Shown: one piece after another, positions 58,517 through 64,000 of the stretch
Numbering within the stretch: the stretch's first letter is position 1
Layout: the number at the start of each line of letters is the position of its first letter
Assembly (NCBI GenBank): GCA_002257205.1
Contig: NCHM01000002.1
Location: forward strand, 1 to 64,000
Direction of reading: 5' to 3'
Length of the DNA stretch: 64,000 nt
Source: Rhizobiales bacterium 24-66-13
GTDB taxonomy: Bacteria > Pseudomonadota > Alphaproteobacteria > Rhizobiales > Xanthobacteraceae
Notes under the pieces: model-generated
Database searches by the model: none
Told to the model about the DNA's origin: nothing
What the model saw: the letters and a program-made list of their open reading frames with translations, nothing else
Translations under genes and position numbers: made by a program

Positions 58517-59359
58517 TTATGACCTTCGGGTTTCGCCCCCATGCTGCCAGAACTTCCACCACAGTTCATTGAGGTCCGCATACGGGTCATCTGGCGAGCG
58601 CGCGAACTGTTCCCATGGCTTGTCAAAAATGTAATGGATGTTCTTTATGGCCTTCAAAGACCACATGTTGCTATGGGATTTCGATAACGTCTTTAGGGCA
58701 TTATAGATATAAGGCAGAATAATCCAATTATTGGAGAAGTGGGCGTTTATCAAATCCTGGTCTGAAAATGGGGCGGAAGCGCCATCGGGAAGTGCATTCA
58801 GCCGTGCAGCGATGGCATCAAAGACCAAAGGGTTAGGCTCGAACACAAACAGCCCAGCATTCAAATAGTCCCTTGGCGAGGCCAACAGGAGCTCGCGCGC
58901 GGTTTCATTAAATGTGTAGGGGCAATTCTCCGGAATCCAATGCGCCGGATATGTCGGGTTATGGTCGGGATTGCAAAGGCAAGCACGGCACGCCGCAATT
59001 CCCCCAGCCGGTAACTGCAAGTCGAACAGCTCGTCCATACTGCGGAGCACGAGCATATCCCCATCGAGAAACACCGCTCGGTCAACCTCCTTTAACTCCC
59101 AGGCGCGAAGCTTCGTCCATGTGTGGGCAAACCGCGGGGACGCGTAGTCCAGCTGGCGCTCGGCCGGGGGCAGAAGAGGATTTACGTCCCGGAGAATGCA
59201 TCCCTCCGATGCCAGCGCATCACGCGCCTCGTCATCAAGACTCTCCGTCACCATAACAAGAAGGGGATAGGTGCTACTTACGGCGCTCAGGGACCGTTGC
59301 AGGGCAAGCGTTCCAGGCAGATAGCTTCGGTGGGAAAGCAGTGTGACCCAAGTTTTCAT
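58517..59359 (-). CDS. glycosyltransferase family 8 (glycogenin-like)
   Basis: This 280-residue protein has WVTLLSHRSYLPGTLALQRSL at the N-terminus, the nucleotide-sugar part. The manganese site is FLDGDMLVL (DxD), followed by YLNAGLFVFEP and SDQDLIN, as in GT8 enzymes. A sugar donor and acceptor cannot be inferred. The ATG at 59359 starts directly at the fold; a longer frame to 59404 has a non-protein-like N-terminus. It may modify an exported or surface glycan, possibly with the neighbouring exported protein. Confidence 0.85.
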   Translation of the reverse strand: MKTWVTLLSHRSYLPGTLALQRSLSAVSSTYPLLVMVTESLDDEARDALASEGCILRDVNPLLPPAERQLDYASPRFAHTWTKLRAWELKEVDRAVFLDGDMLVLRSMDELFDLQLPAGGIAACRACLCNPDHNPTYPAHWIPENCPYTFNETARELLLASPRDYLNAGLFVFEPNPLVFDAIAARLNALPDGASAPFSDQDLINAHFSNNWIILPYIYNALKTLSKSHSNMWSLKAIKNIHYIFDKPWEQFARSPDDPYADLNELWWKFWQHGGETRRS

Positions 59360-59721
59360 TGTCGTGTCTCTGCTGGAGCATTTGGGTCGCGATATAGCAC
59401 CCAAGTGTCGTCATCAACCGCACCCGTGAGCCTCGCTACTGACTCCGCAAGGGAAGGCGGCGCGGTCACGAAGCCAAGACAAAGCGGTTCGACGACGGGA
59501 GCTGGCCCCCATAGCTCGGCGGGCATGTCATCCCCAAGACATGTGTCGTTCGATTCTCGCCAAATAAACCTGCTGCGGTTCAGGAACGCCTCGCAGGAGA
59601 CAGCGCGAGCTGCACCGATAGCAGATTATTGGACCCTGGCAGATTCTCCACGCGTGACCGTCCCCTCTTGGTCTTGAGCCTGGCGTCCCTTCCAAACGCT
59701 CAGGATCGTTCAGGCCTGTAA
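59360..59721. other. non-coding gap with tRNA-like fragment
   Basis: This roughly 360-base stretch has no supported gene. At 59505-59560 a GTTCGATTCTCG T-loop-like piece follows an inverted pair CATGTC/GACATG. The pair cannot make a regular cloverleaf: the loop length is wrong and no 5' acceptor strand is found. It may be a degraded tRNA or another island junction. Confidence 0.35.
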
Positions 59722-60504
59722 TTACCCGCGGCGGTTTTGCAGCGGCGTCTCTGTCAGAACGAGCTGCGGCGACCGGCCCTTTGTCCATCCATCGGCGCCG
59801 GCGGCTACAGGAGGGGAGGATCTCGCGAGGTCCTCGCGGGATCTGCGCGTATCGGCGGTGTCCGTGCCCAGCCGGCGGTCACGATCCTGGATCATGTTCT
59901 GGCTGAGTTGGCCGTCTGTGGTGAACCCCATCATCAGTTGGGGGATGCCGATCGGGAGCTTGCTGTCGCGGTCGACCTGCCACGTGTGCCAGGTCTTGCC
60001 GTACGTGTTCACGAGCATCGCAATGGCCGTGTGCTCCACGGGACCTGGGATACCCGGCATCACAAGCTCGCCGGAAGTCGTCTCGTGACGATGGCTGTGC
60101 CAGAGGCGTTTCTCCTCGGCGGGGAGCGTGTTGAAGATGCGCTCGGAGACAATGTACTCAATGCCGATGAGCCGGGCGCCCCCCTTGTTGTCATCGTAGA
60201 TCACGCACTGGAAGAAATCCTCGTTCACATGTGAACAGTAGTGATGCGCCTCAATCTGCCGTCCCATATCGTCGGCATAGAAATGAAACCCGTTCAGGTA
60301 CATGTTGATGGTGTCGATGGGGCCTTTGCTCTGAAGCATGTCAGCGCCCATTCCGAGCACCGTGCTCTTGGTTGATCTCTCTTCCCCCGTTATCGGCTGC
60401 GCCCGCGCTTTTCCGCATGCGCAGGCCATGCTGGTTGCAAGACCGCCGAAAAGCCCCATGACCCCGCGGCGGTTGAAAGTGAATCGCGTCCCGGTCATCT
60501 GCAC
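59722..60504 (-). CDS. OBAP family protein (DUF1264), exported
   Basis: This 260-residue protein has a signal-type N-terminus (RRGVMGLFGGLATSMACACG, twin-arginine-like). It then shows the highly conserved block MYLNGFHFYADDMGRQIEAH and HYCSHVNEDFFQCVIYDDN. IEYIVSERIFNTLPAEEKRLWHSH and TYGKTWHTWQVDRD are also typical of the oil-body-associated protein family DUF1264. Its role in bacteria is unknown; it may bind metal through the His residues. The C-terminal 50 residues are Arg/Ser-rich and less conserved. Confidence 0.85.
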   Translation of the reverse strand: MQMTGTRFTFNRRGVMGLFGGLATSMACACGKARAQPITGEERSTKSTVLGMGADMLQSKGPIDTINMYLNGFHFYADDMGRQIEAHHYCSHVNEDFFQCVIYDDNKGGARLIGIEYIVSERIFNTLPAEEKRLWHSHRHETTSGELVMPGIPGPVEHTAIAMLVNTYGKTWHTWQVDRDSKLPIGIPQLMMGFTTDGQLSQNMIQDRDRRLGTDTADTRRSREDLARSSPPVAAGADGWTKGRSPQLVLTETPLQNRRG

Positions 60505-60696
60505 GCTCCTGGGCCCCCCAGGTGATCGACGTTCGCACAGGGGGACGATGTCCGTACCAACCTAAGTTAGGTCTTCACGGAAGCCAGCCGCGGCCTCTTT
60601 CACTCGCGGTCGTGAGCGCGCATGCTCGCTCCGTCCTTGCGGACGGCGCCCCAGAGGGTCCGATGCCAAGCTTGGAATACGGTGGCAGCCCTCTCT

Positions 60697-60897
60697 ATGG
60701 CGGACCGGCACATCGTGTAGGGACGAGCGCGGATCGCCGCGCAATCCCTCATGATCGAGGGGCTTCGGTCGGAGGGGCATGACACGGCGCTCGCCGAGGC
60801 ATTGCTCGCTCAGATGGAATTGGCTCTGACCACATGGGACCAGCACCGGAATCTGATCCGGAGCGAGATCGATAGGCTGGGTGGCACCGTTCCGTGA
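60697..60897 (+). pseudogene. small conserved protein interrupted by an amber codon
   Basis: The frame reads MADRHIV, then TAG (60718-60720), then GRARIAAQSLMIEGL and a conserved EALLAQMELALTTWDQHR. A family of small alphaproteobacterial proteins has Glu where the TAG stands, so GAG to TAG is likely. An ATG at 60751 could give a 48-residue C-terminal part. It sits at the left end of the repair cluster. Confidence 0.55.
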
Positions 60898-61078
60898 ATG
60901 GAAGCCGGTGGCGGGAACTCATGTCGCCCGATCCAGCCGTCCTGGCAGCAATCGAGCAGGCCGCATTGGCGGCGGCTTGCCCGAAGGCCAGCGAGGATAT
61001 TGCGACATTGCGGAGTGGGCGACCTGATCAAAAACCGGGCTCGGGCGTTAAAACCGCAGCACGCAAGGGAGAGCCTCC

Positions 61079-61255
61079 ATGGCAAAACGAGAACTCATAG
61101 ATACTGGCAAGGACAAGCGCTACGTCCGGCGTGACGAGAAGGGGCAGTTCAAGGAATCCGACGACGTCGGGAAGTCTTTGGCGCAGGACGTGCGGAAATC
61201 GGCCAAGACGAAGGTCAAACCCGGAGAGGGCGACAAGGGCGACCAGAAGCGTTAG
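61079..61255 (+). CDS. small basic conserved protein (58 residues)
   Basis: This short protein starts MAKRELIDTGKDKRYVRRDE, then has KGQFKESDDVGKSL and a Lys/Gly-rich end. It is a recognised small-protein family in Hyphomicrobiales. GGGAGAG lies 5-6 bases before the ATG. It is typically linked with repair genes, as here. Probably nucleic-acid binding given its charge (inference). Confidence 0.75.
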   Translation: MAKRELIDTGKDKRYVRRDEKGQFKESDDVGKSLAQDVRKSAKTKVKPGEGDKGDQKR

Positions 61256-61265
61256 CCCTCCCGCG

Positions 61266-62054
61266 ATGAAGGTGGCAACCTTCAACGTCAATGGTGTGAA
61301 CGGCCGGCTCTCGGTGCTTTTGCGGTGGCTGGCGGAGGCGAAGCCCGACGTGGTCTGCCTTCAGGAGCTGAAGGCCCCGAGCGATCGCTTCCCTCGTCGC
61401 GAGATTGAGCAGGCAGGGTACGGCGCCGTGTGGCATGGCCAGAAGAGCTGGAATGGGGTGGCGATCCTGGCGCGTGGGGCCGAGCCGATAGAGACGCGCC
61501 GCGGGCTTCCAGGGGATCCGGATGATAGCCACAGCCGGTACATCGAGGCAGCGGTTGGCGGCATGCTCATCGGCTGCATCTACCTGCCCAACGGCAATCC
61601 CGCTCCAGGCCCGAAATTCGATTACAAGCTTCGCTGGTTCGACCGCCTGACAAGCTATGCGTTGGAGCTGCTCGAGCTTGAGGTCCCTGTGATGCTGGTC
61701 GGCGACTTCAATGTCATGCCGACCGATCTCGACGTCTATAAGCCGGAGCGGTGGCGCGACGATGCGCTGTTCCGGCCCGAGGTCCGCAGCGCCTTCCAAG
61801 CCTTGATCGCGCAGGGCTGGACCGACGCCCTCCGCAAGTTGCACCCCGATGAGCGCATCTACACTTTCTGGGACTATTTCCGAAACGCATGGGGTCGCAA
61901 TGCGGGTCAGCGGCTCGATCATCTTCTCTTGAGCCCGGCAGTCGCTGATCGCCTCACGGCCGCGGAGGTCGATGGGGCGGTGCGCGGTTGGGAGAAGGCG
62001 AGCGATCAGGCTCCAACCTGGATTGAGCTCGCTGATGGGGAGGAGGAACCATGA
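61266..62054 (+). CDS. xthA: exodeoxyribonuclease III homologue with altered active site
   Basis: This 262-residue endonuclease/exonuclease/phosphatase-fold protein has the AP-endonuclease motifs. These include VCLQELK (Glu34), HGQKSWNGVAIL, VGDFNVMPTD (Asp147, Asn149) and RLDHLLLS (Asp218, His219). The last motif reads ASDQAP (Gln248) instead of the conserved SDHAP, so the catalytic His is replaced. In family members this His is essential, so activity is doubtful. The codon is CAG at 62007-62009. It follows the 58-residue gene by 10 bases and overlaps the next gene by ATGA. Confidence 0.9.
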   Translation: MKVATFNVNGVNGRLSVLLRWLAEAKPDVVCLQELKAPSDRFPRREIEQAGYGAVWHGQKSWNGVAILARGAEPIETRRGLPGDPDDSHSRYIEAAVGGMLIGCIYLPNGNPAPGPKFDYKLRWFDRLTSYALELLELEVPVMLVGDFNVMPTDLDVYKPERWRDDALFRPEVRSAFQALIAQGWTDALRKLHPDERIYTFWDYFRNAWGRNAGQRLDHLLLSPAVADRLTAAEVDGAVRGWEKASDQAPTWIELADGEEEP

Positions 62055-62487
62055 GCGTCACCGATCCGTACGGTTTGGAACGGTTCAGGACGGCACAAGG
62101 ACGGATCTTCGAGACCGCGCTCGCTGAGCTACTCAGGGGCCAAAAGCAGACCCATTGGATGTGGTTCGTGTTCCCGCAATTAGGGGTCTCGGCTTCTCGC
62201 CGACCGCCCAGTTCTACGGTCTCTCCTCAATCGAAGAGGCGCGCGCTTATCTTGCCGATCCAGTCCTAGGCGAACGACTGCGGCTCGCTACGGCGGCGAC
62301 CCTATCAGCTGAGGAGCGTTCGGCGCATGCGATTTTCGGATCGCCCGATGACATGAAATTCCGCTCCTCGATGACCCTCTTCAGCGCGGCTGCCGAAGGG
62401 GAGGGCGGTTCTCTGTTTCGCTCGGCCCTCGATCGATACTTCGCTGGAGAGCCAGACGAGCGGACGCTCGCCCTTCTTAAAGGGTGA
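62051..62487 (+). pseudogene. DUF1810 family protein (frameshifted)
   Basis: The first frame has MSVTDPYGLERFRTAQ and QKQTHWMWFVFPQL; the second, offset by +2, continues RGLGFSPTAQFYGLSSIEEARAYLADPVLGERL and DMKFRSSMTLF. Both are clearly one DUF1810 protein. The lesion is near 62180-62186, where one base seems missing (TTACGG to TTAGGG). The start overlaps the xthA stop by ATGA. Confidence 0.85.
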
Positions 62488-62605
62488 GCTTTCGAGGGGC
62501 CGGCAGGAGCCCGCTGCCACTGCTCCGCCCACGGCGGGAACATGCGTTCCCGCCGGACATTTGTTCGTTGGGGGGTGGCGACATGTTCACGGTCCGAGGG
62601 TTCCG

Positions 62606-64000
62606 ATGGCGAAAGACAAGCTCACCACCTACAAGGCGAAGCGCGACTTCGAGCGGACGCAGGAGCCGAGCGGTGAGACGAAGGTCGCCGGGTCGACCCG
62701 CCGTCGCTTCGTCATCCAAAAACACGATGCCACCCGTCTGCACTATGACCTGCGCCTCGAGCTCGACGGCGTCTTCAAATCCTGGGCCGTCACGAAAGGC
62801 CCGTCACTTGATCCCCACGACAAACGCCTGGCCGTCGAGGTGGAGGACCACCCGCTGGACTATGGTGATTTCGAAGGGACGATCCCCAAGGGGCAGTACG
62901 GCGGCGGCACGGTCATGCTCTGGGACCGCGGCTATTGGGAGCCGGAGGGTACGAAAACCCCGGAGCAAGCGCTGGCAAAGGGTGATTTCAAATTTACCCT
63001 CCATGGGGAACGGCTGCATGGCAGCTTCGTCCTGGTTCGGATGGCCCACGACCGGGAGCGCGGCAAGCGGACCAATTGGCTACTGATCAAGCACCGGGAT
63101 GAGTTCGCGGTCGAAGAGAGCGGCGCCGCGGTCCTTGAGAAGAATGCCACTTCGGTCGCGTCCGGCCGGACCATGGATGCGATCGCCGCCGGCAAGGGCC
63201 GCACACCAAAACCGTTCATGATGCAGGGCGGAAAAGTCGAAGCCGACGCGGTGTGGGACAGTCGCACTGGTCTTGCCGCCGAGGAGCGCAAAGCACCGGC
63301 GCGCGCGAAGAAGCTCAGCGCTCCGACAGCTGTCGATTTACCCGAGTTCATCGCCCCGCAGCTATGCGAGGTGCTCGATCGGCCACCCTCCGGACAAGGA
63401 TGGATCCACGAGATCAAATTCGATGGCTATCGCATCCAGATGCGGGTGCTCGGCGGCAAAGTGACCCTGAAGACCCGCAAGGGCCTGGACTGGACGGCCA
63501 AATACTCGGCCATTGCCCGGGCTGCCGGAAAGCTGCCGGATGTGATCATCGACGGCGAGATCTGCGCGCTCGACGAGAACGGTGCTCCGGATTTCGCTGC
63601 TCTGCAGGCAGTCCTCTCAGAAGGTAAGACCGATGCCTTGGTTTATTTCGCCTTCGACCTTCTCTTCGAGGGCGGAGAGGATCTCCGAGCGCAGCCATTG
63701 GCCGATCGCAAGGCTCGCCTGCAGCGGCTTCTGTCCGATGCCGGTGAAGATGCGCGCCTGCGTTTCGTCGAGCATTTCGACACGGGTGGTGAAGCGGTCC
63801 TGCGTTCAGCCTGTCGGCTGTCGCTTGAGGGCATCGTGTCGAAGCAGGCCGATTCCCCTTATGTCTCCGGCCGCACGGATACGTGGGCAAAGTCGAAGTG
63901 CCGCGCAGGCCATGAGGTGGTGATCGGCGCTTATGCCACGACGGCCGGCAAGTTTCGATCGCTTTTGGTCGGGGTCTATCGCGGGGACAGCTTCGTCTAT
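62606..64000 (+). CDS. ligD: ATP-dependent DNA ligase D (5' part, runs off window)
   Basis: 465 residues are visible and the frame is open to the window end. Residues 1-180 are the LigD 3'-phosphoesterase domain (HDATRLHYDLRLELDG, then GTIPKGQYGGGTVMLWDRGYW). A linker follows. The ligase domain begins about 247 with the nucleotidyl-lysine motif EIKFDGYR (Lys271). DGEICAL and KTRKGLDWT match later motifs. The polymerase domain, if present, lies beyond the window. GAGGG is 6 bases before the ATG. LigD joins broken ends in non-homologous end joining with Ku; no ku gene is in view. Confidence 0.95.
   Translation, partial: MAKDKLTTYKAKRDFERTQEPSGETKVAGSTRRRFVIQKHDATRLHYDLRLELDGVFKSWAVTKGPSLDPHDKRLAVEVEDHPLDYGDFEGTIPKGQYGGGTVMLWDRGYWEPEGTKTPEQALAKGDFKFTLHGERLHGSFVLVRMAHDRERGKRTNWLLIKHRDEFAVEESGAAVLEKNATSVASGRTMDAIAAGKGRTPKPFMMQGGKVEADAVWDSRTGLAAEERKAPARAKKLSAPTAVDLPEFIAPQLCEVLDRPPSGQGWIHEIKFDGYRIQMRVLGGKVTLKTRKGLDWTAKYSAIARAAGKLPDVIIDGEICALDENGAPDFAALQAVLSEGKTDALVYFAFDLLFEGGEDLRAQPLADRKARLQRLLSDAGEDARLRFVEHFDTGGEAVLRSACRLSLEGIVSKQADSPYVSGRTDTWAKSKCRAGHEVVIGAYATTAGKFRSLLVGVYRGDSFVY

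Noticed and set aside
59505..59560. Possible tRNA gene
   Set aside because: Only a T-loop-like stretch and one inverted pair are present; the loop length is wrong and no acceptor stem can be drawn.
60894..61100. Possible small gene starting GTG, overlapping the amber-interrupted gene
   Set aside because: Competes with the start of the well-supported 58-residue gene and has no ribosome-binding site.

Overview
The window is a 64 kb, mostly high-GC accessory segment that looks alphaproteobacterial, most likely Hyphomicrobiales (Rhizobium/Xanthobacter/Bosea-type). The evidence is the DUF1403-ScpB pair at the left end, the ChrB/ChrA chromate genes, the DmeR-DmeF nickel/cobalt pair, and a small basic protein, exonuclease III and LigD in tandem at the right end. 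No core housekeeping genes, rRNA or complete tRNA genes are seen. The organisation (defence genes, metal resistance, insertion sequences, broken genes, tRNA-like direct repeats) suits a genomic island or large plasmid.

Layout. (1) 0.1-1.7 kb: DUF1403 protein and ScpB. (2) 1.8-11.1 kb: a leftward array of defence-type genes. It holds two unknown proteins, a HEPN protein and an Abi-like HEPN protein four bases apart, a winged-helix protein, an XRE regulator, a HEPN protein with C-terminal zinc ribbons, an AT-rich two-pore-helix potassium channel gene, and a STAND NTPase with an N-terminal Mrr-like nuclease. (3) 11.5-14.0 kb: a complete IS66 element with a perfect 8-bp target duplication, splitting a gene of unknown function. 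(4) 14.8-29.2 kb: a metabolic block of hydrolases, a metallo-beta-lactamase-fold enzyme, an oligopeptide-type ABC importer without ATPase, a lipase, a duplicated-domain protein and an enoyl-CoA hydratase homologue. A 956-residue winged-helix/NB-ARC regulator lies inside it. Four good copies and one half-copy of a 19-bp motif lie 50-100 bp upstream of genes here, always in the same orientation to the gene, so this is probably one regulon.

(5) 29.5-33.8 kb: chromate resistance (chrB-chrA divergent from an SOD-rhodanese fusion that is frameshifted, a second ChrB-domain protein and a small exported protein). (6) 33.8-47.7 kb: nickel/cobalt/zinc resistance: DmeR-type repressor with a palindromic operator, DmeF, a His-tailed MFS exporter, a DedA-like protein, an RcnA/NicO exporter, a CzcCBA-type RND pump, small exported accessory proteins, and a divergent HupE/UreJ group. 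(7) 48.2-56.5 kb: a YhaO/YhaN-like (SbcCD-like) pair whose ATPase has lost its C-terminus. Next to it is a frameshifted TrlF-type PHP-ATPase gene between inverted insertion-sequence relics. (8) 56.8-60.5 kb: an exported DUF4832-type protein, a GT8 glycosyltransferase and an OBAP (DUF1264) protein. (9) 60.7-64.0 kb: a DNA-repair cluster with several lesions (amber codon, catalytic His to Gln, frameshift) leading into an intact but window-truncated LigD.

For novelty, the best places are the 7.1-11.1 kb STAND-nuclease/K+ channel/HEPN-zinc-ribbon cassette, the Abi/HEPN pair with a structured leader, and the 17-27 kb operator set with its unusual regulator. Five genes carry frameshifts, deletions or stops. 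Whether these are true decay or assembly errors cannot be decided from the sequence alone.
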